The translations under genes were made by a program, and so were the position numbers. A stretch of DNA of 64,000 nucleotides from contig NJFT01000205.1 in assembly GCA_002221725.1 (NCBI GenBank), positions 1-64,000 of the forward strand. The letters are read 5' to 3'. Shown here one piece after another: positions 22,519-33,005 of this stretch (its first letter is position 1; each line of letters begins with the position of its first letter). The notes under the pieces were generated by a model. That model had not been told where the DNA came from and ran no database searches. It saw nothing but the letters and a program-made list of their open reading frames with translations. The DNA is from Scedosporium boydii (lineage: Eukaryota; Ascomycota; Sordariomycetes; Microascales; Microascaceae).

Positions 22519-23697
22519 ATGAGCGTTGTGGCCGTCGCCGGTGGTCTAGGTGATGTTGGGCGTACCATAGTCGAAGAGATTTTACGAGGCATGAAGCATA
22601 AGGTCTACATATTGACTAGAAAGGTACAATCCAAATAACTTTATGAATTTATCTCATTGTTAATTTCGCTATTTATACACTTCTTAGCCGAACGCAAACG
22701 CAGCTCCGAAAGAATACCCGTCACATCTACCTCGCCCTGTCGAGATAGATTATTCTTCAGTCCACGAAATAGCCCAGTGTCTGCGCAGGCTTAAAGTCGA
22801 CACCGTCATATCGATGCTGAATTTACACTGGCCGGGGGCCTCAGACTCGCAGATAAACTTGATTCGCGGTGCCGCTGCATCAGGAGTGGTGACGAGGTTC
22901 ATCCCAAGTGAATTCAACATTGACTATCACGCTCCCCCAGAGTGAGCCACTTCCAACTTCTTGCGTGGTCCACATTCACAAATCTAACAGAGCTTGCCCC
23001 TAGGTCCATGCCATACGGTCCACGCGAGGAATTCCTCCGTGCCGAAGAAGAGTTAAAGGCTCACCCCAACCTGACGTTTACCCTTGTCCGGTGTGGATTC
23101 TTTATGGACTACTTAGGCCTTCCCTATGCCGATACGAATCTCCATCCGCTTTACTGTTTGATAGATCTTCCAGCCTCCAAGGCGGTCCTTCCGGGCGATG
23201 GGAACTGCCATGTCGTTTTCACACATACGCGAGATGTCGGCAAGTTTGTCACTGAGTTACTTGGTCTCGAGGCTGAGAAGTGGCCAAGAGAGGCGACGAT
23301 TACAGGAGAGAGAATTACGTTAAATGAGCTCATCCAACTGGCAGAGGATGTTACAGGTATCTGTCCAAGGTATATATATCCATTGCTGTTCCAGTCACTA
23401 ACTCTCTTTCTGCGCATAGGAAAACAGTTCAATAAGCACTTCGACAGTCCGGAGAGCTTGAGATCTAATGTCGTGAACGAGCTACCGTCCAACCAAGCGT
23501 GCTATCCTTATTTCCCTGGTGGCCGAGATGATCTCAATTCGGTCATATGCCCTCAGATGGTGGGAATGGCAACCGGTGTTTTCGACATTATTGGTGTAGA
23601 ATTGACAACTATGTTCACGAATATTGAGCCGATTCGACTCGGTGCTTTCCTCCGAGAGTGTATAGATAGGCAGAAGAATGGTTTTGGTCATCTCTAA
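22519..23697 (+). CDS. NmrA-like / isoflavone-reductase-like NAD(P)-binding protein
   Basis: An atypical SDR with an N-terminal Rossmann motif (VAGGLGDVGRTIVEE), followed by IPSEFNIDYHAPPE, the conserved region of NmrA/PCBER proteins. Introns are inferred at about 22624-22687 and 22940-23003. A third, in-frame intron of 63 bp at about 23356-23418 removes an interruption and joins VTG to KQFNKHFDSPESL. Because its length is a multiple of three and it has no stop codon, unspliced RNA stays open. The product is about 310 residues. Members of this family either reduce phenolic or quinone-type substrates or act as redox-sensing regulators; which applies here is unclear. It is the last intact enzyme gene of the cluster on this side. 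Confidence 0.82.
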
Positions 23698-23817
23698 TGG
23701 AGTCACGCGTTCGTCGATAGACCAACCAGGAGGAGGAGGCATGCCGTCTATTTGTTGGCCCTACGAGCTTTCTTAGAATCCTCTGCTTTCTGTTATCTAG
23801 AATGACCCTGCTGAGTA

Positions 23818-24448
23818 CTAAGTCTTCCCCAAGCTCCCGACGTTAGCTTCTGTTGGCGGGGAGTATTGGTCCATCAGCCACTTGTTCCAAGCTGCTTTAA
23901 CTCCTGGATACCCTTCCTCTCCAAACTTCCTGTCGACTCGCTCTCTCCATTCTCGTAGAGATGAATCGTCCCCAGGCACTTCGGGCCATGCAAAGTCCAT
24001 AGCCCATGAAACCCCAAATTTCGTTCTTATCCACGCCCGCGGAACGAACCCAGCCATCTCCCAATCGATGATTCCTATTGCGCCCTTCTCACCGGCGTTG
24101 CATCGGAGCGCCAGGCTGACAATTCCTTTCAGATATCAACAATACAGCAAACATAGTGCTGCTTCTCGCCCTCATCCATCGTCCGCCAAGCGTCGGCGAG
24201 AACTTAGCCCGGCACGCGGGTGACCCAAAGACAGCTCCGTGGACCTGGCGGATATGACTATCGGATGGTAGAGGTCCAGCTGGTGGCAGAGGCGAGGTCG
24301 CGTGAGAGAGAGAGTACCAGAAGCCATCGCTGTCCTTCCACAGATACTCAGCAGGAGGGGAGGATCGTCGACGGAGAATTGACCTGTCGACGATGAGCCA
24401 TAAGTTCTTGTCGATTTGTTTGACTGATTGACGAACGTGGGCGGCCAT
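23818..24448 (-). pseudogene. decayed APH-like phosphotransferase gene
   Basis: Fragments of one aminoglycoside-phosphotransferase/choline-kinase-like protein appear in order on the minus strand but in different frames. The N-terminal part starts at 24448 (MAAHVRQSVKQIDKNLW.. to HIRQVHGAV). A short middle part at about 24090-24180 (TMDEGEKQHYVCCIVDI) runs into a stop codon. The C-terminal part contains GIIDWEMAGFVPRAW and ends at 23818. From knowledge of the family, the kinase segment with the catalytic H-x-D loop between these blocks is missing. Internal deletions, a stop and frame changes indicate a non-functional relic. An alternative with many introns seems unlikely because the catalytic loop is absent. 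Confidence 0.7.
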
Positions 24449-25330
24449 TGTGGCAGTATCTGGCGATATTCACCTGAACATCAGCAGAGAGGATAGAGGG
24501 AGAGGGAACGTTGGGATAAACATAAAATAACTGCAAGAAGATGCCCGCTCGGCCAGGGGAGGCTCTTCTAGGCGCCGACTTGAAGAGTTTGTGCGACTCG
24601 AGCAACACAGACTCCAGGCAATTTAAAATCTATTGTTCAATCCATCAGAGATCAAATCCGTTAGTTCTCCCAGAGGGCTTGCAGCATTTTCCCAGAGCTC
24701 TGGCTGTTAGATTAGCTATTGCCCAACCGAGTCGTGTTCTTTTCCTGCATTATAAATTTCAACTGCTAAAATAAATAAATACATGTATATGTTTTCAAAA
24801 TCTTATAATATAATTTATAAATTTTGAAGTGAGTTTTCCGAAGGGGACATCGTCCACCCGAGATGTTAGGGATGTTACGAGACATCAGTATTTATCAGAG
24901 CCTGGTAGCGTTTGCTCTGATCGTTGTTGGTTTGGCCCCTTCGTCGGTCACGGACAGCGTTTCGACATCCGTGAAATCCACCCCTCATCCAACTCACATC
25001 ACCGATGAAGGGGTGATTTCAACGACTCATCTCCTGGAGGCCCCATCCATACCTTCTGTAGACTTAATAAAAAAAGACTCGTCTACTCTAGTGCTTCGTC
25101 TCCCTTTTGGCATCGCGGATTTGAGACATGCCCCAAGAATGGTTTGTTGGTCAGGGATTTTGCCTCGGATTTATGGCCGGGGTGGCTGCTATATTCCTGG
25201 CTCCTCACCTCCTGCTTGATCACGGTATCCTCTCCACGGCTCGCAATAAGTCGAAGGGTAATAACTGCTCATTTATCAGACATCTTGACAAAGGCTAACA
25301 CGCTGGGCCCAAACGGCTAGGTCTGGCATT
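24449..25330. other. intergenic with A/T-rich patch; weak hydrophobic ORFs
   Basis: 24765-24835 is strongly A/T-rich. Two overlapping frames at 24863-25219 and about 25129-25250 encode hydrophobic stretches, one of which might be a 5' exon of the next phosphotransferase-like gene. The splice donor required would be non-standard, so I do not call it. Confidence 0.4.
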
Positions 25331-26345
25331 ATGCAACATCTCGACAGCCGAGAGTGGCTTCAGAGAGGGCGGGAGGTGACAGACGACGAGCTCAGTCAGG
25401 GCGAGGATTTAACGGAGCGCATCCATTCCAAAAGGAAGATACTGAAAATAGACTCGACGACGGTGGTGAAGCTCTCGCCGAATCTTGACATGGCTGAGGT
25501 TGACAATCTCGTATTCATTCGCTCTCACACCACAATACCGGTCCCCAGAGTATTGAACGCCTACGAGAAGGAGGGATGTCGGTACATTGTCATGGAGTTT
25601 ATTGATGGAGAGAATCTCGAGGCAGTCTGGCCAAAGCTTTCCGTTGAGGATCGTGAATCCATATGCTCCGAACTACATGAATACCTCTTTCAAATGCGCA
25701 ACATTCCGGCACCAGAAGCATTGATCGCTTCTGTTTCGGGCGGTCCAGCTGTCGACAGGCGCTCTGCGGGATCGATAAAGGGAGGACCGTTTACCTGCGA
25801 GGAGGAGTTCAACACGTGGCAACTCGAACAGCTGCATGATCACACCCCGGCTGCCCACCGGGATACCTACGAAGCTATGCACCGGGCAGACCACGAGATT
25901 GTGTTCAGTCATGGAGATCTTGCATTTCACAATATACTGGTTCGTGATGGCCATATCACCGCCATCCTCGACTGGGAATACGCCGGATGGTTTCCCTAGC
26001 ATTGGGACTTTTGTAGTCCGTCCAGTTCTTGTGGAAGACAGACGAGCAGTACCAGTTCGCCAAGAAGGCGTTTGACAAAACATACCTGAGCGAGGCTTTA
26101 ATGGACATGTGGTTCACTCGAGGGGTCAAGCATGGTAGGTGGTAGGAGAATGGGGCTGTTTATTGGTGCCTGCCGGCGTTCATAATCTAATCTCTTCAGG
26201 AAGAGTCGAAATGCTTGAAGGTCCAGCTTCTGCAGAACTCAGTCCTCCAGCGCTCGCTTATTCGGTGGTCTCAGGAGTAAACGGCAACGCAATAGCCCTC
26301 TTCAGCTGTTGCACCGCTTTCTCCTTTTCTCCTTCTCAGCCTCGC
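25331..26345 (+). pseudogene. second APH-like phosphotransferase gene, truncated by a stop
   Basis: The first 222 codons encode an aminoglycoside-phosphotransferase-like kinase. It shows MEFIDGENLEAVW, the catalytic loop FSHGDLAFHNILV (H-G-D..N) and the metal-binding AILDWEYAGWFP. The reading frame then hits TAG (25997-25999) exactly where homologues continue with E-x-W-F/D. The residues after the stop still match the family (HWDF, then in a shifted frame VQFLWKTDEQYQFAKKAF). This shows one nonsense change plus a frameshift. A further spliced segment from about 26202 ends near 26345. The catalytic core is complete, so a truncated enzyme could still be made, but decay is more likely. The family may phosphorylate small molecules; no substrate is implied. 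Confidence 0.65.
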
Positions 26346-26349
26346 TGAT

Positions 26350-26903
26350 TAATCTCCTTTCCGCTATCGCTCCGAAAGCATCCCGAATCTAGTTCTGACA
26401 GTTCCAGTCTTGGCTGGTCTTTGCCAACGAGGGTTCCAGTTCAAGGGACCGGAAACCCAGTAATTGGTAGCTGGCGATGCTCTTCGTCAGACACTTTCGT
26501 GGACCAATCTAATCAACTATAAGGTAACTGCTTAAAATTAAGTTCAACATTGTCCGCTAAATGATGATTTGATAACGAGGTAGATCTTTGACTTAGATTC
26601 TAGAGCAATATTTGGTGGAGATGTCAAGAGGACAAGGCGACTCAGCTAGCCTAAGCACTCTGCAAGACGGGCACAGAGGCAGAGCTTGGTTATGATAATT
26701 TGATTGGGATTACTATTCGCTCAAACGCTCAAACTAATACGATCTGAAATTTCTTGGGGAATCTTAGCAAATCATCTGCATTTTCCAACCAGCTCCCTCG
26801 GAAGAAAAAGAAAGCAGAGTTTGAATGAAAGAAACTATATATACAATACCATTTCCTCTAAAACCCTCTTTGTATGGAAGTAGGAATGGATTAAAATCTT
26901 CTT
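26350..26903. other. intergenic, no gene seen
   Basis: The interval separates the decayed kinase from the 3' end of the NLR-like gene. No coding frame or structured repeat is evident. Confidence 0.5.
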
Positions 26904-29900
26904 CTATCCCTCTATTCGCAGCAGATTCTCAATATGGTGATTGCGGCTCAAAGCAGCCCAGCTACTTGGCGTTCGGCCATGATTATCCTTCGAGCCGGCA
27001 TCGACCTGGCCTGTAGCGAGAAGGACCTTGACGATGCCTTCATACCCCCTCCAGCGGCCAGAGGCTGCCCAGCTAAGTGGTGTTCGACCATAGTTATCCC
27101 TCCAGTCGGCGTCGACCCGGCCTGTGGAAAGAAGGATCTTGACGGTGCCTTCATGACCATGTTTAGCAGCCCAGCTAAGTGGTGTTTGGCCGACATTATC
27201 CTTCGAGTCGGCGTTAACCTGGCCTGTAGCAAGAAGGGCCTCGACGATGCCTTTATACCCCCTCCAGTTAGAGGCAGCCCAGCTAAGTGGCGTCCGGCCA
27301 TGATTATCCTTCGAGTCAGCATCGACCTGGCCTGTAGCGAGAAGGACCTTGACGATGCCTTCATACTCCCTCCAGCGGCCAGAGGCTGCCCAGCTAAGTG
27401 GTGTTCGACGATAGCTATCCCTCCAGCGGCCAGAGGCTGCCCAGCTAAGTGGTGTTCGACGATAGTTATCCCTCCAGCGGCCAGAGGCTGCCCAGCTAAG
27501 TGGTGTTCGACGATAGTTATCCCTCCAGCGGCCAGAGGCTGCCCAGCTAAGCGGCGTTCGACTGTCCTTATCCTTCGAGTCGGCATCGACCTGGCCTGTA
27601 TCAAGAAGGGCCTTGGCGATGCCTTCATGGCCGCATTCCGCGGCCCAGCTAAGCGGCGTTCGACTGTCCTTATCCTTCGAGTCGGCATCGACCTGGCCTG
27701 TAGCAAGAAGAGCCTTGACGATGGTTTTAAAGCCCTTCACAGTAGCTAAGCTAAGTGGTGTTCGGCCGTCATTATCTTTAGAATCAGGATCAACCTGGCC
27801 TGTAGTAAGAAGGAATTTGATGACATCTTGATGGCCACTTAAAGTAGCCCAGCTAAGTAGCGTTCGGCCGTCATTATCTTTGGAATCAGGATCAACCTGG
27901 TCTGTGGTAAGAAGGAATTCGATGACATCTTTATGGCCACTCGAAGCAGCCCAGCTAAGTGGCGTTCGACTGGTATTATCTTTAGAATCAGGATCAACCT
28001 GGCCTGTGGTAAGAAGGAGTTTGATGACATCTTTATACCCACTCGAAGCAGCCCAGCTAAGTGGTGTTCGACCGTCATTATCTTTGGAATCAGGATCAAC
28101 CTGGCCTGTGGTAAGAAGGAGTTTGATGACATCTTTATGGCCACTCGAAGCAGCCCAGCTAAGTGGCGTTCGACCGTCCTTATCCTTCGCGTCGACGTCG
28201 ACCCGGCCCGTGGCTAGAGCAAAAGCCAGCAGTAACTCAGAGCCTTTCTCTGCTAAGTAAGAAAGAGTCGGTCGGCGCTGGGTAAAGGGAAAGTCGCGGC
28301 GAAACGCAAAGTATTCCCAACGGTCAGGGTTCCATTGGCTGTAAAGTGAAGATAAATCTTTGTCGGTGCCGGCTAGAACTTTTAATATCCTGGCAACTGC
28401 CCGATGACTTCTACTAGCTAACGCAGCAAAAATTGGGGCTCTATAGTGCTCATTCTCATCGTCAAAAGAATGTCTAATATCCCCAGAGATCTCTATAAGA
28501 GCAGGGAGGTCAAGTTCTGCTAATATATAGAGGAAACTCGCTTTTTGATTATGTCGGTGGGAATCATATCTCTCAATAATGTTGAGGAGTTTCAACCAAT
28601 CTGTGAGAGGAAATGTCGAAATAAAGTCTCGCTGGTTGACCTCGGCGGTTTGCGCTGCTTCTGCATGCCATAGAACATTCTCTACGGCATATTTTAGAAA
28701 CGGAAATTGTTTGAATGCTCTTTCACGAAGACTTCTGCCTTCAGCAGAAGATGCCTTGGGAAGTGGGTCCCCGATGTCCCGGTAGGCTTCAATGCCGACA
28801 TTAATGTGCCCGAGGCAGCACTGCTTCAGGCGGTCATGACTTTGGCCTGCAAAGTTCATCTCCAGATCTGACCACACTACTCTCAGTCCATTCTCCTTCA
28901 GAAGGAAGTCTCGCACCGATTCGTGGATAAACTGGACAGTTGGTATTCTAGATTTCGTGACTTCAGCTAGTCCTTTAGATGAATTAAGAATGAACCGTTT
29001 AATAGTGTCCATAGTTGTTTCATCCGGATCCCACGCCGACACATCCTCGGGTTCGGTCCCCGAGAGAATGGCAAAGTATAGTTCTACGGGCGTAAGTGGT
29101 TCGCGCGTAAAGAGAAGCCACTGGATACAGAGAAGTAGGTCCTCTCTGTTTCGAGAACCATCTCGCGTTAGAATATCTCGGAAAAGCTCGTGGAGATCAC
29201 TGGGGATCTTGCTCAGCTTTTGCTGGAGACGGCGTGCTGTGCGGCCCGCATCATGCTCCTTGTTCAGTATCTCAACTACCAAGACAACCCACATGAAAAC
29301 TCCGGATGACTTTTCTCGCACGTCATCTTTTATTTTCGTCGCGAGTTCAGTCTGGCCGATCTTCAACTCGCTGTCAACATAGTCAGCGATATCCTGGTCA
29401 TGTCCCTCCTGTCCCTCGAGGACTAAGCTAAGCCCTTGAGAGATCGTGATGTGAGGATAATGTCGGCTTGAAAAGCAGACTTGGAACCGGATTCCTGCTG
29501 CCACAGAAATGACTCCGAGGCGCTGGAAAAATGCCACCATATCACGAATCTGATCTTCGTCGCACTCATCCAGCGCATCGATGAAACACGCCACGGCGTT
29601 CTGACCGAGAGACTGAACAGTCTGTTGAAACAGATCCTTCAGCGACTCAATACTCCAGCTATGGTGGCTGCTGATGTTCCAATCTGCAAACCCGGCTGAC
29701 TCGAAAACGTCCTGAAGTTTCGGTAGCCGCTTAAGGATCTGTAGAAGCAACGACCGGTACATCCCGATGGTAGACTTCTCTAGGGCAGTCCCTCGTGCGT
29801 TGAAGAAGAAGGAGATAACAATCGTGTCCTTCATAAACCTTCGGGAATTGGCAAGGGCGAATTTCATCAGAGTCGACTTCCCAGCGCCCGGCTTTCCCTT

Positions 29901-31084
29901 GATCCACAGAAAGCCATGGTGATCGGGAAGCCTTTGAATATCAAGCCAGTCAAGGTATTCGGACTTTTTCAGGAGCCATTCGCAAGTTTTATGATGTGCA
30001 ACTTGGACAGACATCTGGCGGGCATCGATTTGGTCGAACCCGAGCGATTTTAGTAGTAACTTCTTCTGATCGTCAGTTAGATGCGGTGCCTCGGCTGATG
30101 GCTGCTCCGCGGGCCTAGTGCTAGCGATTCTACTTAGTGCGACGGCGACTTTTTCATACTCAATGTCGTCGAGTCCCGTAAAACGACACATTTCCATGTG
30201 GTTTCTCCCGATATGCTGTGTCGTTTCGACCTCAGGAAGTTTGAGATAGGATGATTCGTCTTCAACAACCTACTAATAATCAATATATATTGAGAGAGAG
30301 AGGAGATGTTATTTCATACCTTGTCACCACGTAAACCCATAACACCAGCTCCCTCTTGAAATGAATGTACTGTCCATTTTCGGCTGCGGATTTCAGGGTT
30401 GAACTCGTCTCTTAGCTCCCTAAGACGCTCTGATGACGGTAGAAGCGTGTTGACGACATGTTCGTTGATCCTAAAACCGGCGGCCTTGATAATTCTCTCG
30501 GCAATACGTTCGAGGAGTCCTCGAGGATCAGCACCACCGTGAGGCGTGCCGAAAAAGACGATTCCAATCGTGGAAGTAAAAACAGAACGAAGTTGCGGGA
30601 GGGAGGGATGTGACTGGCACGTCGCGGACCGCCTCAATGCCTCCTTGACAAAAATACCCCCCAAACTATGAGCAATAAATATAAGTGGCCGCGATGGTTC
30701 TGTTTGGCGTTTAGCCTCAAGCTCCACCAAAAAGTCCCATGCCATCTCGTAAACGGTGCTCTTATTCCGGGGAGGGGCTAAGACATGCGACACATGCGTG
30801 TCGTAGCCGTACGTCAAGACTCGCGCAGTTGGGATGCTCAGCGGAAGCAGATCTCGTGGCCAGTAGATTCGGTCGTGGGAGCGGGCGCTGTCATCTCGAA
30901 ACGCCGAAAATATCTTGACTTTCTGTCCCTTCGCAGGGCGCTTGGAGGATTCATCGGCCTCGTTGCACCGATGACGGTGTTTGGCATTTCCCTTTTCGTG
31001 CGTCCATGTCTCCTCCGGATGGCCGGTGAAGCCATGGACAAATACGATACTATTTTGCTTAGCACTTTTTATCGGAGAAGTCAT
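26904..31084 (-). CDS. NLR-like STAND protein: alpha/beta hydrolase - NACHT - ankyrin repeats
   Basis: Two exons separated by a 50-bp intron (30270-30319) encode about 1,370 residues. Residues 1-256 form an alpha/beta hydrolase of the LipA/SesB-like type: VFVHGFTGHPEETW, nucleophile elbow IAHSLGG, and FFGTPHGG. A NACHT NTPase follows, with Walker A KGKPGAGKST and Walker B ACFIDALDECDED. The C-terminal third is an ankyrin array of about eleven near-identical 33-36-residue repeats with the core RTPLSWAA. This is the tripartite layout of fungal NLR-like receptors: an N-terminal effector (a putative lipase or esterase), a nucleotide-driven oligomerisation switch and a repeat sensor. Such proteins mediate heterokaryon incompatibility or non-self responses. 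The highly similar repeats suggest concerted evolution. The ligand is unknown. Confidence 0.9.
26930..28220 (-). repeat. tandem high-identity ankyrin-repeat array
   Basis: About eleven copies of a ~99-108-bp unit lie in the coding strand of the NLR-like gene. They share the words RTPLSWAAS and TGQVD(P/A)DSKDN. Neighbouring units differ at few positions, concentrated in the sensor-facing residues, so they form a directly visible DNA repeat as well as a protein repeat. Confidence 0.9.
27368..27551 (-). repeat. 51-bp tandem units encoding half-length ankyrin repeats
   Basis: Three full 51-bp units (27368-27418, 27419-27469, 27470-27520) and a partial fourth are almost identical. Each encodes 17 residues (core RTPLSWAASGRWRDNY), about half an ankyrin repeat, keeping the first helix and losing the second. 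The junction CTGGAGGG is shared with two normal repeats of the same gene, which suggests recombination between microhomologies. Confidence 0.9.
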
Positions 31085-31991
31085 GAATTAACACCTACTC
31101 GATCAAAGGCTCGTCAGGCTCGAATAGAATAGTCAACCCGGTTGCAGGAACAGGTTCATGACGGAATTGGCAAGCCATGTTCGCCCCCGAGGCGTAGCGT
31201 TTGCATCACGGAATAAACCAAGACTGGAGCTGCGCAGCCCGGAAAGGGATCGCGAGAAGAGCTGGAAAACAATGTCAAAGATGAAGTTTTCGAGACTGCC
31301 TGATTTTCCCCGCCTTATGCATGCCGCCACCACTCCATTTTACAATCCAAGAGGTAGTCAGGCTGTGCAAGACGAACTCGTTGGTTGGGTATCACAATTT
31401 GATGCTCCAATTGGGTGCTTCCTCTTCTCTTGGGGTGTGTTTGTATTCACATTGATGTCCGCCGACACCCAACACTGGGATTTAGCTGGTCTAGTCACCT
31501 CGGATGCCGGTGGCTGGGAGGTCATTTTCCTTCAACTCGACTTTTCTCCTTGCCAGGGAACTGATTGAAAATGTAGATGGCTCGTTAGGATCAAAACAAA
31601 ACTTAGATTGTATTGTTGACCGAATAAAAATTGGTCAGCTTGAGATAGCTTGAGCTGGCAACCCGAGCTGTTCGCGGCAGGTCCTGGTCATTGTAATTAC
31701 TCAGCATCGCTCATCGTCGGTTCAGAGTTCAGCATCAATTGATCAATGTTCTCCCGCACTCTTTCTCTACCATTTCACAAATAAAATTCCCCAGCATGCC
31801 ATGAGAACGTATTTGCGAGCACTAGGTGACGAAAGCTAGTCATCGGCATTCTCAACACTTATTGGTTTCAAAAGTTGTATCTGGTGAATCTTTGAGTGCG
31901 CTCCTCTTCTAGTGATTGCCCGCTATAAGCCAACAAAGGATCTTGATCAACACCGACCCCGCCGACACCGACGCCGTCGCCGAGAGCAATC
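31085..31991. other. intergenic: NLR promoter and CFD1 upstream region
   Basis: This lies between the divergent NLR-like gene and CFD1. A 136-codon plus-strand open frame at 31158-31568 has no recognisable domain and I do not call it. Confidence 0.5.
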
Positions 31992-33005
31992 ATGTCGACG
32001 ACTAGGGTCAAGCATATCGTCCTGGTAAGTCCCAGCTTTTCATGAAATAAGATTAACCCTAGGGGGTTTCCGCTCTGACAAAATCCACAGATCCTCTCGG
32101 GCAAAGGCGGCGTGGGCAAATCCTCCATCACCACTCAGCTCGCCCTCTGCCTCTCCCTCGCCGGCCACTCCGTCGGCATCCTCGACGCCGACCTCACTGG
32201 CCCCAACATCCCGCGCATGCTCGCCATAGAAGATGCCAAAGTAAGACAAGCACCGGGCGGCTGGCTCCCCGTGACCGTCCACGAAGCCGACCCATCCACG
32301 GGCAAGGGCTCCCTCCGAGCCATGAGCCTAGGCTTCATGCTCCGGGACCGTGGCGACGCCGTCGTATGGCGCGGGCCCAAAAAGACCGCCATGATCCGGC
32401 AGTTCCTCTCCGATGTCCTTTGGGGCGAGACGGATTACCTTCTCATCGACTCACCGCCGGGCACGAGCGACGAGCACATTTCCCTTGCTGAGACGCTGGC
32501 GAACAATGCGCTACCGGGTCAGGTGGCGGGTGCGGTGGTCGTGACTACGCCGCAAGCCATGTCGACGCAGGATGTGAGGAAGGAGTTGAATTTCTGCTCG
32601 GCGACGGGGATTAAGGTTCTGGGGGTTGTGGAGAATATGAGCGGGTTTGTGTGTGAGAATTGTGCGGACTGTAGCGATCTGTTCGGCTCTGGGGGTGGGA
32701 AGGAGACGGCGGAGGACTTTAATGTGCCGTTTTTAGGGTCGGTGCCTATTGATCCTCAATTTGGCGAACTGGTTGAGTCTGGGAGGAGACCGAGGTATCC
32801 GCAGGGAACGATGGCGAATGGGAGAGATATAGGGGTTAAAGAAGAGGGTGCCACAGCGGAGAGCCTGGAAGGTGAGGTCAAGGATGATGGGGAGAGCAGA
32901 GATCCTACTCTTCTGGCAGACAGGTACAAGGATTGTTACTTGTATCACGTACTTGGACCGATTACAGAAAGGGTTATAGAGAATGTGGAAGCCGGCGCGA
33001 GGTAG
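31992..33005 (+). CDS. CFD1: cytosolic Fe-S cluster assembly P-loop ATPase CFD1 (NUBP2-type)
   Basis: CFD1 forms a scaffold complex with NBP35 in the cytosol and assembles iron-sulphur clusters for cytosolic and nuclear proteins. The first exon encodes [11 protein letters not shown]; a ~65-bp intron follows, then [19 protein letters not shown] with the deviant Walker A GKGGVGKS. Downstream are [13 protein letters not shown] and [15 protein letters not shown]. The cluster-binding cysteine region is [20 protein letters not shown]35 would carry an N-terminal CxxC ferredoxin-like extension, which is absent here, so CFD1 is the better call. Total length is about 315 residues, as expected. An unusual acidic insert ([19 protein letters not shown]) sits near the C-terminus. 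It is a highly conserved housekeeping gene. Confidence 0.92.

Noticed and set aside
24863..25219. 118-codon frame with a hydrophobic N-terminus
   Set aside because: It could be a small secreted protein or an extra exon of the next gene, but the downstream part loses coding character and no standard splice donor links it.
27368..27551. 51-bp direct repeats considered as a CRISPR-like array
   Set aside because: Units are contiguous without spacers and encode ankyrin residues in a eukaryotic gene.
26934..27749. 271-codon plus-strand open frame made of repeats
   Set aside because: It is the antisense of the ankyrin-repeat region; the repeats keep all frames open.
31158..31568. 136-codon plus-strand open frame
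   Set aside because: No domain or splice evidence; it lies in the NLR promoter region.
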